64,000 bases of DNA from JANSWP01 sp041941305 (lineage in GTDB: Bacteria; Bacteroidota; Bacteroidia; Chitinophagales; Saprospiraceae): positions 1 to 64,000 of the forward strand of contig JBGTQJ010000054.1 of NCBI GenBank assembly GCA_041941305.1, in the 5' to 3' direction. Numbering within the stretch: the stretch's first letter is position 1; each line of letters begins with the position of its first letter. Shown here one piece after another: positions 17,923 through 27,211 of the stretch. Below the pieces are notes generated by a model. The model saw nothing but the letters and a program-made list of their open reading frames with translations, had not been told where the DNA came from and did not search any database. A program made the translations under genes and the position numbers.

Positions 17923-19323
17923 ATGCTTAAAAAACTAGACAAATACATCATAAAAAAATTCTTGACCACATTTTTATTTGTGGTGCTCATTTTCACATTG
18001 ATTGCAATCGTTATCGATTTTAGTGAAAAAGTAGAAGAGTTTATTGATGAAAAGTTGGGTGCAGCGCAAGTCATTTCTGAGTATTACATCAACTTTGTTT
18101 TGTTTATCAATGGCATGTTGTGGCCATTGTTCGTCCTGATTTCTGTTATCTTTTTCACTTCCCGAATGGCTTCTAATTCAGAAATTATATCCATGCTCAA
18201 CGCGGGAATGAGTTTCCGTCGCTTGATGCTTCCGTATCTCGTTGCAGCAGGCTCTATTGCAGGGCTTCATTTATTTGCCAATCACATCGTCATTCCGATT
18301 GCGAATAAGGAAATGTTTACGTTTATTCATAAATACGTTGCCAAGGAACAGGATAAAGGGAAGACCCGAGACATCCACATGTTTATCAATCCTGAAACCA
18401 AAATTTATGTTAGAGAATATCACAAACGAGATAATATTGGTAAAAAATTCAGGCTGGAAAAATTTGAAGGCAATGAGTTGAGCACCTTTATCAAAGCGGA
18501 AACCGCCAAATGGCAAGGGGTTCTTCAGCGATGGCATTTGACCAATATGCGGGTTTACAATTTAAAAGACAAAAACAAAAAATCCCTGGCTCAAAATTTT
18601 GGAAACCTGGATACTGCCTTTCATTACAAAACTGAAAGTTTCAACAATTGTGCAACTGTAAAAATAGAAGCTCCAAAAGATAGAAATCAAAGACCTGAAC
18701 CACTCATCATTCAATTTTGTGCTGAAGACTATTCAAGCAGAGATTCGATAGCGACAAATATTGTCATTAGGAAATATGAAAACGGGCAATTGACTGATTC
18801 CATTTTGGCGGATTCCGGAAGGTGGTTTGGATATGCATACAACTGGCATTTAGAGGATTATGAAATCCGAAGCTTTAATGGCAAAAAGGAAACTTTGAAA
18901 ATTGTAAAAAAAGAACCACTCGACACTGTTTTCAATCTCCGTCCGGAAGATTTTGTGCGTTATGATGATACCAAAAACATGATTCCGACGCCACGACTAA
19001 AGGCATTTGTAGCTGAAGAAAAACAAAGAGGCATTGGCAACACGAAAGTTTATGAAATAGAACTATATCGGCGCACCGCTGATCCTTTTACGATACTAAT
19101 TGTAACACTCATTGGAATGGCGGTAGCATCAAGAAAAGTGAGAGGAGGATTGGGTTTGCATTTAGCTCTTGGCGTGGCTTTGGGAGCGATTTTTATTTTC
19201 CTGGCAAGGTTTTCCATTACGATTGCCACCAACGAATCTTTATCTGCTTTTGTGGGGGTTTGGCTCCCAAACTTTCTATTTGGAGCGATTGCATTCTTGT
19301 TGATCATGAGAGCACAAAAGTAA
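17923..19323 (+). CDS. LptF/LptG-family permease
   Basis: The start at the ATG at 17923 gives 466 residues. The protein has the family layout: an N-terminal cytoplasmic helix (MLKKLDKYIIKKFLTTFLF), three early membrane segments up to about residue 120, a large periplasmic beta-jellyroll middle, and three C-terminal membrane segments (PFTILIVTLIGMAVASRKV; LHLALGVALGAIFIFLARF; the last ending LLIMRAQK). LptF/G subunits extract lipopolysaccharide from the inner membrane, powered by LptB (known). The sequence alone does not decide between F and G; the single-gene context is usual in Bacteroidota. It is tail-to-tail with smpB, 3 bp apart. Confidence 0.88.
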   Translation: MLKKLDKYIIKKFLTTFLFVVLIFTLIAIVIDFSEKVEEFIDEKLGAAQVISEYYINFVLFINGMLWPLFVLISVIFFTSRMASNSEIISMLNAGMSFRRLMLPYLVAAGSIAGLHLFANHIVIPIANKEMFTFIHKYVAKEQDKGKTRDIHMFINPETKIYVREYHKRDNIGKKFRLEKFEGNELSTFIKAETAKWQGVLQRWHLTNMRVYNLKDKNKKSLAQNFGNLDTAFHYKTESFNNCATVKIEAPKDRNQRPEPLIIQFCAEDYSSRDSIATNIVIRKYENGQLTDSILADSGRWFGYAYNWHLEDYEIRSFNGKKETLKIVKKEPLDTVFNLRPEDFVRYDDTKNMIPTPRLKAFVAEEKQRGIGNTKVYEIELYRRTADPFTILIVTLIGMAVASRKVRGGLGLHLALGVALGAIFIFLARFSITIATNESLSAFVGVWLPNFLFGAIAFLLIMRAQK

Positions 19324-19326
19324 TGA

Positions 19327-19794
19327 TTAGTATTTTCCTCTTTTCATTCTATCCAAATCGCGCTTTTGATCCTTGGCTTTGATGGTTTCTCGTTTATCGA
19401 ATGATTTTTTACCCTGCGCTAGTGCAATTTCTAATTTGGCAAATCCTCTTTCAGAAATAAATAACCGGTAGGGGACAATGGTAAACCCTCGTTCTTTAAC
19501 TTTCTTATCCAACTTTTTTAACTCTTGTCTTTTAAGCAATAATTTTCGTTCACGGCGGGCTTCATGGTTAAAGTACGTAGCATATTTATATTCCTTAATA
19601 TACATACTTCGAACAAACAGCTCCCCTTTTTTGAAAACACAATAAGCATCATTCAAATTGACCTGCCCAGTTCGAATGGATTTAATTTCTGAACCCTGAA
19701 GTACTATTCCAGCTTCATAAGTATCAATGAAATGATATTGATGCCGCGCCTTGCGATTTGTTATTTCTATGCTTTTCGATTTTTTTTCCGCCAT
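19327..19794 (-). CDS. smpB: SsrA-binding protein SmpB
   Basis: The 155 residues contain the SmpB core: NRKARHQYHFIDTYEAGIVL, GSEIKSIRTGQVNLNDAY, the RNA-binding region and the basic tail KGKKSFDKRETIKAKDQKRD-like segment ending MKRGKY. SmpB carries tmRNA to stalled ribosomes for rescue and tagging (known). The -7 box TAACTTTG at 19851-19858 lies about 57 bp upstream. Confidence 0.95.
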   Translation of the reverse strand: MAEKKSKSIEITNRKARHQYHFIDTYEAGIVLQGSEIKSIRTGQVNLNDAYCVFKKGELFVRSMYIKEYKYATYFNHEARRERKLLLKRQELKKLDKKVKERGFTIVPYRLFISERGFAKLEIALAQGKKSFDKRETIKAKDQKRDLDRMKRGKY

Positions 19795-19850
19795 AATCTT
19801 GTGTTTGCGAGTACTCGATATTGCTCTTTTACATCAAGTAAACTGCCAAG

Positions 19851-19858
19851 CAAAGTTA
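19851..19858 (-). promoter_or_regulatory. -7 box for smpB
   Basis: The minus strand reads TAACTTTG, matching TAnnTTTG, 57 bp upstream of the smpB ATG. Confidence 0.5.
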
Positions 19859-19865
19859 GAAACAA

Positions 19866-19900
19866 AAAAGAAAAAGCCACTGAATTTGATCAGTAGCTTT
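19866..19900 (-). terminator. Terminator of the polysaccharide deacetylase gene
   Basis: The arms AAAGCCACTGA (19873-19883) and TCAGTAGCTTT (19890-19900) have one mismatch. The A-rich left flank gives a U-rich tail on the leftward transcript. It lies directly upstream of the smpB -7 box, separating the two genes. Confidence 0.7.
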
Positions 19901-19990
19901 ATTGTTTCGGTGTAATAAACAAGGGTTTAGCTCCTAAAGTTTCTATAGGATATAAAATCGAAAGACTTATCCCCGAAAAGAGATAAGCTA

Positions 19991-20638
19991 TTAAGCAATT
20001 TTTCGAAGTTCCTGAGATAATGAATTTTCATTCAAAGCTTCGAATCGATAGCCCTTTTGAACAAAATGTTTGAGTACTTTAGGCAATACATACTCAAGTC
20101 TATCCTTAGCTTTTAAGCTATCATGAAACACAACCACAGAGCCTGCTTTGGCATGTGTCAAAACATTCTTTAAACATTGTTCCCTGGAAAGATTTTGATC
20201 AAAATCTCCACTCAACACATCCCACATAATTATGCGGTAATGCCTTTGTAAAAACTGAATTTGCTTGGGCATCAACCGTCCATAAGGCGGTCTGAATAAT
20301 TCGGATTTCACCAAACCAGCACAACGACGAACATTGTGGAAATAAGGAATATTATCCTCACCCCATCCATTTAGATGGCTATAGGTATGATTGCCTACAG
20401 AGTGCCCTGCCTCTTTTACTTGCTCAAAAACGTTTGGATTTTTTTCTACATTTTCACCAACACAAAAGAACGTGCCTTTGGCATTAAATTTATCCAATTG
20501 CTCTAAGACCCAAGGAGTAACTTCAGGAATAGGACCATCATCAAAGGTAAGGTACAATACCTTTTCTTTTGTGGGAATTTTCCAGGTAAAATTTGGGAAT
20601 AGGTTTTGAATGAAACGCGGCGTTTTAACCAGATACAT
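19991..20638 (-). CDS. Polysaccharide deacetylase (NodB homology domain)
   Basis: I prefer the ATG at 20638 (215 residues), because homologues begin near MYLVKTPRFIQNLFPNF; the frame is open to an ATG at 20689. The NodB motifs are complete: TFDDGP (metal and catalytic Asp), HTYSH (metal His pair), RPPYG, the WDVLSGDFD motif and VVFHDS (catalytic His). Such enzymes remove acetyl groups from peptidoglycan or cell-surface polysaccharides. There is no cleavable signal peptide, so it is cytoplasmic or membrane-facing; the substrate is unknown. Confidence 0.88.
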   Translation of the reverse strand: MYLVKTPRFIQNLFPNFTWKIPTKEKVLYLTFDDGPIPEVTPWVLEQLDKFNAKGTFFCVGENVEKNPNVFEQVKEAGHSVGNHTYSHLNGWGEDNIPYFHNVRRCAGLVKSELFRPPYGRLMPKQIQFLQRHYRIIMWDVLSGDFDQNLSREQCLKNVLTHAKAGSVVVFHDSLKAKDRLEYVLPKVLKHFVQKGYRFEALNENSLSQELRKIA

Positions 20639-20866
20639 ACTGCTTCGATTTAAATATGTTATGGGAAATTTGATATACAAGTTGTCCATAGTACATTCGG
20701 TTTCAGAGTAAATTTAATTTTGTATAGCTAAAGGTGAATTTTTAATGACATCGAATTGTGGAAACCAAATTTGTAAAATTGGTTTGAATCATAATTCAAA
20801 ATGATGCATTTAAAAATACAAGAGATTAGGGCGGCAAATAGTGTGGTATTCCGTTGTTGATTTAAT

Positions 20867-20874
20867 TATTTTTG
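20867..20874 (+). promoter_or_regulatory. Candidate -7 box upstream of gltX
   Basis: TATTTTTG followed by CGCC matches TAnnTTTG. It is 217 bp upstream of the gltX ATG, so it would give a long leader. The 400-bp gap 20690-21090 holds no ORF; an inverted repeat AAACCAAATTT near 20762-20784 and this box are all I can see. Confidence 0.4.
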
Positions 20875-21090
20875 CGCCAAAAGTTGGACTCAGCAATATA
20901 AGGTGTGTATGTCTAGCATAATGCTTGATGAAGAAACGCAAAGGTTTTGCCAAATGCTGCCTCTAAGTTAATGTTTTTTCAGAATTTATTGAAAATTTAT
21001 TTTTGAATGAAGTTTAGTGCTTGAAATTTGATTTTTTGGACCTATTTGTCTGAGTTTCAAACTCCAAGCTCTTGACTCCAAAATCGTATA

Positions 21091-22626
21091 ATGACTAAAC
21101 TCAGAGTTCGTTTCGCTCCAAGCCCTACCGGTCCGCTCCACATAGGGGGGGTTCGTACGGCATTGTATAATTACTTATTAGCCAAAAAGCTCAATGGAAC
21201 TTTTATTCTTAGAATTGAAGATACCGACCAAACCCGCTATGTACCTGGCGCAGAAGATTACATCATCGAATCCTTGAAATGGTGTAGTTTAATACCCGAT
21301 GAAGGACCTGGCTTCGGAGGTGATTTTGGACCTTACAGACAATCCGAGCGAAAAGAATTGTATCAAAAACATGCACAACAACTGATTGACTCCGGTCATG
21401 CCTATTATGCTTTTGATACGCCCGAAGAACTGGAAGCGAGAAGGCAAGTTGAAAAGGAAAAGGGCAATCACACTTTTAAGTACGACAATCAGTTGCGCAA
21501 GGAAATGAAGAACAGTACAACCCTTTCAGAAGCAGAGGTAAAGCAACGACTGGAAAGCGGAGCCCCCTATACCATTCGCCTGAAAATCCCGGAAGATGAG
21601 ATAGTAGTAGTGAATGACATCATCCGGGGTGAGGTATCTTTTCAAAGCAACGAATTGGACGACAAGATCATTTTAAAAGGTGATGGAATGCCCACCTACC
21701 ATCTTGCCAATATTGTAGATGACCATCTAATGGAAATAACCCACGTTATCAGAGGTGAAGAATGGTTGCCCAGTACAGCCCACCATGTTCTGTTATATCG
21801 TGCCTTTGGCTGGGAGGATGAAATGCCAAAGTTTGCCCACCTGCCATTGATTTTGAAACCTACCGGAAAAGGAAAATTGAGTAAACGAGACGGAACCAAA
21901 CTGGGAATTCCTGTTTTCCCACTTTCCTGGGATGGTGGCTCACCTGAAGAATCTTTTAAAGGTTTTCGAGAGTTTGGTTTTGATCCCGCTGCAGTCAACA
22001 ATTTCCTTGCTTTTCTTGGTTGGAATCCTGGTACAGAGCAAGAGATTTTTTCACTGGAAGAGTTATTTAAAGCATTTTCTGTAAAAAATATAGGAAAGTC
22101 TGGAGCCCGATTTGATTTTGACAAAGCTCGTTGGTTCAACCAGCAATACATCATTGCTAAAGACAATAAAGAATTGGCTAAAATGATTCGTCCAATTATC
22201 GAAGCCAATGGACATCAGCCTTCGGACGATTTCCTTGCCAGGTTTTGCGAATTGCTCAAGGAACGCGTAACCTACCTTACTGACTTTTGGGATGCAGGTT
22301 ATTATTTCTTTGAAGATGTGAAAATTTATGAAGAAAAGATGATTCGCAAAAAATGGAAAGCTGAAAATCTGGAAAAGTTTGAAGCGCTAAAAAATGTCAT
22401 TGAAAACACTGAGGATTTCTCCTCCAACAACCTGGAAAATAATGTAAAAAATTTTATGACGGAAAACGAGATGGGCTTTGGTCAAGTGTTTCCTATTTTC
22501 AGAATTGCGCTGTCCGGCACTACAAAAGGACCTGGTCTTTTTGAAATGATGGAACTTTTAGGCAAGGAAAAAGTGTTGGATCGACTTTCAAATGGTTACC
22601 AGCGATTTAATTCTATGATCCTGTGA
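21091..22626 (+). CDS. gltX: Glutamate--tRNA ligase
   Basis: This 511-residue class I aminoacyl-tRNA synthetase charges tRNA-Glu with glutamate. The N-terminal RVRFAPSPTGPLHIGG contains the HIGH-type site (residues 17-20). The KMSKS-type loop is KLSKRDG (262-268). The Glu-binding and GluRS-specific segments RIEDTDQTR and VIRGEEWLPSTAHHVLLYRA are present. The C-terminal anticodon domain ends at about residue 505. A histidine or glutamine discriminator cannot be judged here. Its stop codon lies inside the word-array element at 22622-22678, and its candidate promoter lies far upstream. Confidence 0.96.
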   Translation: MTKLRVRFAPSPTGPLHIGGVRTALYNYLLAKKLNGTFILRIEDTDQTRYVPGAEDYIIESLKWCSLIPDEGPGFGGDFGPYRQSERKELYQKHAQQLIDSGHAYYAFDTPEELEARRQVEKEKGNHTFKYDNQLRKEMKNSTTLSEAEVKQRLESGAPYTIRLKIPEDEIVVVNDIIRGEVSFQSNELDDKIILKGDGMPTYHLANIVDDHLMEITHVIRGEEWLPSTAHHVLLYRAFGWEDEMPKFAHLPLILKPTGKGKLSKRDGTKLGIPVFPLSWDGGSPEESFKGFREFGFDPAAVNNFLAFLGWNPGTEQEIFSLEELFKAFSVKNIGKSGARFDFDKARWFNQQYIIAKDNKELAKMIRPIIEANGHQPSDDFLARFCELLKERVTYLTDFWDAGYYFFEDVKIYEEKMIRKKWKAENLEKFEALKNVIENTEDFSSNNLENNVKNFMTENEMGFGQVFPIFRIALSGTTKGPGLFEMMELLGKEKVLDRLSNGYQRFNSMIL

Positions 22627-22678
22627 TGTGCTGATGCTTTGATACTTTGGTATCACATTGAATTGCAGCATCACAACA
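22622..22678. repeat. Word-array quasi-palindrome over the gltX stop codon
   Basis: The word GATGTGCTGATGC is followed by GATAC-TTTG-GTATC at the centre, and the right arm GCAGCATCACAACA pairs with the left arm. The gltX TGA (22624-22626) is part of the left arm. Confidence 0.6.
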
Positions 22679-22702
22679 TTTTAGAATTTTAACATAAATA
22701 AA

Positions 22703-22894
22703 ATGCCGAAGAAGAAATCAAAAACAGGAAAACCCGACGTCCACGAACAACTCAAGGGCTTCGACATAAAAATCAATGAATTTGGTGAGATCGTTTCCAA
22801 TTTTGAAATCGACAAGCTCAATACTTTTTTGGATGAAAATGTAGAAGATAAAAAATTGGTTGACAGAGGTGATTGGAGTGAGGAAGAGGAATAA
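22703..22894 (+). CDS. Small acidic conserved-looking protein
   Basis: This 63-residue protein has a basic start (MPKKKSKTGKPDVHEQLKGF), an amphipathic middle (DIKINEFGEIVSNFEIDKLN) and a strongly acidic tail (GDWSEEEE). No named family was recognised. Similar short acidic ORFs are common near housekeeping genes in Bacteroidota (recollection, not checked). It lies 77 bp after gltX, so it may be read from the same transcript. It is convergent with the histidine kinase gene. Confidence 0.6.
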   Translation: MPKKKSKTGKPDVHEQLKGFDIKINEFGEIVSNFEIDKLNTFLDENVEDKKLVDRGDWSEEEE

Positions 22895-22919
22895 AGCAAA
22901 CTAGATTAGAGCCTCACTA

Positions 22920-24182
22920 TTACTTAAGCAAAGTAACCCAAAAGGTACTCCCGCTTCCTTGCTCTGATTCCACCCATATTTTTCCACCAAAATTCTCTAC
23001 AATTTTTTTACAAATTGCCAATCCAATTCCTGATCCTTCGTATTCATTGCGATTGTGTAACCTTTGAAATACCTGAAAAATTTGTTCGTGATATTCTGGA
23101 GCAATACCAATGCCGTTGTCCTTAATGCTTATGAGGTACTCAGACATTCTATCCTTAACTTTTATTTGTATATGAGGGTCTTGTTCAGACTTGAATTTGA
23201 TGGCATTGTTGATGAGATTTTGAAATAATTGAACCGTCTGAGAATAATATCCTCTTATTTTTGGCAGCGGTTCCTTCTCAATTACTCCTTCGTTTTCTTC
23301 AATGATAAATTCCAAATTGGTCAAAACTTCTTCCATAACTTCCTCCAAATCGATCAATTGAAGTTCTTCATCTTTTTTCTTCAATCTCGAATAAGTGAGT
23401 AAATCATTGATCAACAAATTCATTCGTTTAGCCCCATCCATCAAAAAATTCAAAAACATTTCACCTCTTTCATCTAAAACTGATTGGTAATTTTTTTCGA
23501 GGAGCTGGGCATAACTAGCTATCATTCTTAAAGGTTCCCGGAGATCATGAGAAGCAATGTAAGCAAATTGTTCCAGAGCTTTGTTTGATCGCTCCATCTC
23601 TTCTCTGGCCTTTGCCTTTAATATTTTAGTGGCGGTAATAGAGGCAATCGTTTTTAAAATAGTAACATCTGCCTGAGAATAGAAATTAGTTTTTGAGTTT
23701 TCTGAATCAATCACCCCAATAACATTATTGGTATCTGTAACTATGGGAACGGATATTTCCGATAATCGCACTTGATCATCTACAATGTATCGCGGATCTT
23801 TGCGCGTATCGGCAATGATTTCTGGAATTCCGGTTTTTGCAACTGTTCCCACGATCCCCTCTCCAATTTTTATTTTCATTGGATTTAAAATATCCAATTC
23901 AATGGGATTTTTTGGACCATAAGCAGCCATTTGAATCAGGTATTCTCTTTTTTCATCGATCAAATAAACCACACAATCTTCGTAGTCCAAATGTGCAATT
24001 GCATTTTTGGCAACTTCCCAAACAATATCCTCCACTGTATTATGTGGCAAAATTGAAGTGGCGAAATCATTAATGACCTTGAGATAACGCTCCTTAATTT
24101 TGAACTGCTGATATTGTTTTTTTAGCTGAGCATTTTCCGCTAGCAAAGCCTCAAACTTAGTGGTTTGTATATCTATGTTCAT
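22920..24182 (-). CDS. GAF-domain sensor histidine kinase
   Basis: This 420-residue cytoplasmic kinase has an N-terminal short coiled coil, then a GAF domain (about 30-190, containing GEGIVGTVAKTGIPEIIADT), a HisKA domain with the phosphorylated His in FAYIASHDLREPLRM (about residue 217), and a HATPase_c domain with the N box LINNAIKFK, G1 KDNGIGIAPEYHEQIF and G2 GSGIGLAICKKIVENFGGKI. It has no transmembrane segment and no receiver domain, and no response regulator lies next to it, so its target is elsewhere. The kinase core is like that of bacteriophytochrome-type kinases. The GAF ligand is unknown. Confidence 0.9.
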   Translation of the reverse strand: MNIDIQTTKFEALLAENAQLKKQYQQFKIKERYLKVINDFATSILPHNTVEDIVWEVAKNAIAHLDYEDCVVYLIDEKREYLIQMAAYGPKNPIELDILNPMKIKIGEGIVGTVAKTGIPEIIADTRKDPRYIVDDQVRLSEISVPIVTDTNNVIGVIDSENSKTNFYSQADVTILKTIASITATKILKAKAREEMERSNKALEQFAYIASHDLREPLRMIASYAQLLEKNYQSVLDERGEMFLNFLMDGAKRMNLLINDLLTYSRLKKKDEELQLIDLEEVMEEVLTNLEFIIEENEGVIEKEPLPKIRGYYSQTVQLFQNLINNAIKFKSEQDPHIQIKVKDRMSEYLISIKDNGIGIAPEYHEQIFQVFQRLHNRNEYEGSGIGLAICKKIVENFGGKIWVESEQGSGSTFWVTLLK

Positions 24183-24638
24183 TTTTCAGAAATGTAATAA
24201 CCGCAGTATCTAGGCTGAATCGGAGTGTTTTACGATTAAATTTCAACAAATATCATGCTGGATAAATGGGAAATAAGCAGACCGTGGTCTTATTGGGCTG
24301 CTAATTATCATTTACCGCAATTTCAAAAATCAATAATATTTAATAAAAGAATAATATAATTGGATTTAATTTCTAATAAAGCATAAGTCTTTAGTATAAA
24401 TATTTAGGTAAAAAACATTATTCTGTCCAAGTCCTTACTATCAAAATTCATTTTTGAAACCGTTTTTATGTAATGGCAGATTTGTGCATTAATCAGTTAT
24501 GTCTCCATTCCTGCGCTCCAGCTCTAAAGGGAATCCAGAATAACATTTAAAATTGCATTTTATTGATGAATAAGGACTTTAAATTTTAGAAAATGTATAT
24601 CTAGCAGTTCTTTCCAAAACACTCATAAAATTGTTCAA
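24183..24638. other. Non-coding gap between the histidine kinase and anmK
   Basis: This 456-bp AT-rich gap has no convincing gene. A 34-residue ORF at 24255-24359 (plus strand) is the only protein-like stretch and is probably chance. I see no clear promoter box or hairpin. Confidence 0.5.
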
Positions 24639-25748
24639 TTGAAGAAAACCGAAAAAACATATCATATTTTAGGGCTCATGTCTGGCAGTTCATTGGACGG
24701 ACTAGACATTGCCTATTGTAAATTTGAGTTGGCAGAAAAAAAAATTGTCCATTGGGAATTAGTAAAATCTGAGACCATTTCGTTTTCTCAAAAATGGATA
24801 GAAAGACTGTTGGGCTTGCCTTTCCAAAATGCAATGGTTTATGCACAAACCGATACTTATTTTGGATATTACATGGGAGAGCTGATCCTTCAATTTCTTA
24901 GAAAACACCAAATTAAGCCAGATTTTGTAGCTTCTCATGGGCATACAATATTTCACGATCCGGATAAAAGGTTTACTGCTCAAATAGGTAATGGTGCTGC
25001 CCTTGCTGCAACTATTGGAGTTCCAGTTATTTCTGATTTTCGAACTCAGGATGTAACATTAAATGGAGAAGGAGCACCTTTAGCTCCCATTGCCGACCAA
25101 TTACTTTTTCCAGGTTATGATTTTTATCTAAACATAGGTGGCATCGCAAATTTGAGTTGTAATGCCAAAGGGAAGTTCATCGCTTTTGATATAGGTGGTG
25201 CCAACCAGGTTTTGAATGCATTGGCAAATGAAATAGATTTGGAGTATGATGAAAATGGCAGGATAGCTTCTGAAGGAGCTTCGAATGAAGCACTGCTTAG
25301 CAAGTTGAATAATTTGCCTTACTTCCAGCAACCTTATCCAAAATCCCTTTCCAATTTTTGGGTACAGGAGAAATTAATCAAAGCTTACTTTGAAGCAGAA
25401 GATTCAATTGAAAATTTATTACACACCGCTTGCGTACAACTAGCTATCCAAACTAGAAATGCACTATCTACTGTGATTGAAAAAGAGCACCTGAAAAAAC
25501 AAAATTTGCAAATTTTGGTTACAGGTGGTGGGGTATTTAATTCCTTTTTAATTGAATGTTTGAAAAAGTACACTGAGGGTTTCGATTCTATAGAATGGAT
25601 TATTCCTGACAACAACATTATCACCTTCAAAGAGGCCATTTTAATGGCTTTAATGGGGGTACTCAGGATAGAAGCAATTCCAAATTGCTTGAGTTCAGTT
25701 ACCGGAGCAAAAAGAGATTCCATAGGGGGTACAGTCTCGATCAGCTAA
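24639..25748 (+). CDS. anmK: Anhydro-N-acetylmuramic acid kinase
   Basis: AnmK phosphorylates and opens 1,6-anhydro-MurNAc in peptidoglycan recycling. The protein has 369 residues from a TTG start at 24639; no ATG is better placed before LGLMSGSSLDGLDIAY, the family's ATP-binding start. Other signatures are SHGHTIFHDP, DFRTQDVTLNGEGAPLAPIA, NIGGIANLS, FDIGGANQVL and the C-terminal VTGGGVFNSF. The usual AnmK partner MurQ is not in the window. Confidence 0.93.
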   Translation: MKKTEKTYHILGLMSGSSLDGLDIAYCKFELAEKKIVHWELVKSETISFSQKWIERLLGLPFQNAMVYAQTDTYFGYYMGELILQFLRKHQIKPDFVASHGHTIFHDPDKRFTAQIGNGAALAATIGVPVISDFRTQDVTLNGEGAPLAPIADQLLFPGYDFYLNIGGIANLSCNAKGKFIAFDIGGANQVLNALANEIDLEYDENGRIASEGASNEALLSKLNNLPYFQQPYPKSLSNFWVQEKLIKAYFEAEDSIENLLHTACVQLAIQTRNALSTVIEKEHLKKQNLQILVTGGGVFNSFLIECLKKYTEGFDSIEWIIPDNNIITFKEAILMALMGVLRIEAIPNCLSSVTGAKRDSIGGTVSIS

Positions 25749-25836
25749 TAGTCGGCATCTCTATTACTCGACAGAACTAAGACATTTTACCTAAATCAAG
25801 ACCTTTTTTAGCTTTAATGGCAGGCTCTTTGTCTTT

Positions 25837-25859
25837 TTAACAAAAGACTTTTGTTAAAT
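25837..25859. promoter_or_regulatory. 23-bp perfect palindrome, possible operator
   Basis: The arms TTTAACAAAAG (25837-25847) and CTTTTGTTAAA (25849-25859) are perfect inverses around one base. A further partial copy (ATTTAACAAG) follows at 25868-25877. It lies about 90 bp upstream of the gene at 25949. Confidence 0.5.
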
Positions 25860-25948
25860 TTGCTTTTTATTTAACAAGACTAAAAGCCACACTTTACCAG
25901 CGACATCCGTTTATTAATCATTTAAAGAAACCAAATTGAAAGAAAGAG

Positions 25949-26353
25949 ATGGTTATCAAGTGGAATAGAAAAAAACTCAACAAATACCTTTCACGCATTG
26001 ACGGAGCAATTCTGCAAGGAAGATATAGCTTGGCTTTAAAGCTTGCCAATCGATTATTGAAACATTATTATCGCTTCTTTATCGTTTTTAAAATGCCTTC
26101 CGAAAGTGAAAAAGACAATATCAACTCCATGTCGCTTTCGATTAGCAGGTACTTACTCAAATACTACCGAAAATATAAAATTCCTTACTCAGAAAGGCGA
26201 TTAATGAAAGTAGCCCTCACCGCCAATGTGGTTGATGCCTATACTCCCAGGACTTTGGAGAGTATGGATGATCAGGTACTTGATGAAGCTACTGCAACTT
26301 ATGTAAGAGAAAATGTGAATAGTGTGATTCAGTTCCTGATGAAGTATTATTAA
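25949..26353 (+). CDS. Uncharacterised helical protein
   Basis: This 134-residue protein is not recognised. It is basic and almost wholly alpha-helical: the N-terminal half (LNKYLSRIDGAILQGRYSLA and LKLANRLLKHYYRFFI) looks like a helical-repeat or HEPN-like bundle without the RxxxxxH motif, so no nuclease call is made. Its promoter region has the 23-bp palindrome at 25837-25859. It is convergent with cvpA, 2 bp apart. Confidence 0.7.
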   Translation: MVIKWNRKKLNKYLSRIDGAILQGRYSLALKLANRLLKHYYRFFIVFKMPSESEKDNINSMSLSISRYLLKYYRKYKIPYSERRLMKVALTANVVDAYTPRTLESMDDQVLDEATATYVRENVNSVIQFLMKYY

Positions 26354-26355
26354 GT

Positions 26356-26958
26356 TTAAGAACCTCTGTCAGAAGTTGCCTCCTGGTCCAAATCCCTAAT
26401 TACAGGCTCTGATTTTGATCGCTCTACATCCATCTTTTCCCGCAATCGATCCATATCTTCTACCGATTTATCCCAAAACTCTTTGAAGCTGGGAGCTACC
26501 GCTTGCCAAACATCTTTAACCTTGCCTGGAAATTCTTTTACATAGGGATAAGTATATGATTTATCAACAGTTGACTCTTCAACAATCCCAGCATTCAGCC
26601 CAAACATTAATAAGACACTAAAAATTAAAGTATTGAGTCCAGCAAAAAGCACTCCTCCAGCAATCTGATTAATGATATTTATCTGGGCAGTTTCCAATAT
26701 GCCTTCCAAACTTCTTGCTATCAACCGGATAATAAGCATGGTTAGAAAAAAGGCAAGTAAATATCCGGGAATAAACATCAAGGCTTCATTCGTGTCAAAA
26801 ATTTCCTTTAAAAAATTGGTAGCAGGTTGTCCAAACTTAATGACCGCCATAAATCCAAATGCATAGGAAATAATGGTAAAAACAGTCTTTATTATACCTC
26901 TTGAAAACCCGATGTAAAAACCCCACACTACGATAATTCCTAAAATTGCATCTATCAT
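26356..26958 (-). CDS. CvpA-family membrane protein
   Basis: This 200-residue protein has four membrane segments in the first about 130 residues (start MIDAILGIIVVWGFYIGFSR, then IISYAFGFMAVIKF, FIPGYLLAFFLTMLIIRLIA, and AGGVLFAGLNTLIFSVLLMF), typical of CvpA (named for colicin V production; roles in envelope homeostasis are known in E. coli). A charged C-terminal tail of about 60 residues is cytoplasmic. It is a single gene here. Confidence 0.88.
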   Translation of the reverse strand: MIDAILGIIVVWGFYIGFSRGIIKTVFTIISYAFGFMAVIKFGQPATNFLKEIFDTNEALMFIPGYLLAFFLTMLIIRLIARSLEGILETAQINIINQIAGGVLFAGLNTLIFSVLLMFGLNAGIVEESTVDKSYTYPYVKEFPGKVKDVWQAVAPSFKEFWDKSVEDMDRLREKMDVERSKSEPVIRDLDQEATSDRGS

Positions 26959-27211
26959 GTGATTATTAGTTTTCTCAAAAAAATGAATTCTTCATTACGC
27001 TTTATTCCAACAACAAAAAAGTTCGCTATTAGGGTAATTTATTATGTCACTTCATAACACTCTGCAAAATAAGGACTTATGATGCAGATTATGGTATATT
27101 TTTTTGGTTGTTCATCTAATTACAAGCATCGATCATCTAAAATTTGTATTTTCGCTTCACCGCATCCATACACATAAATAATAATCACCTAATCATTGGC
27201 CAGTAAACTTT

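Noticed and set aside
24255..24359. 34-residue ORF between the histidine kinase and anmK
   Set aside because: Some protein-like composition, but no terminator, promoter box or neighbour supports it.
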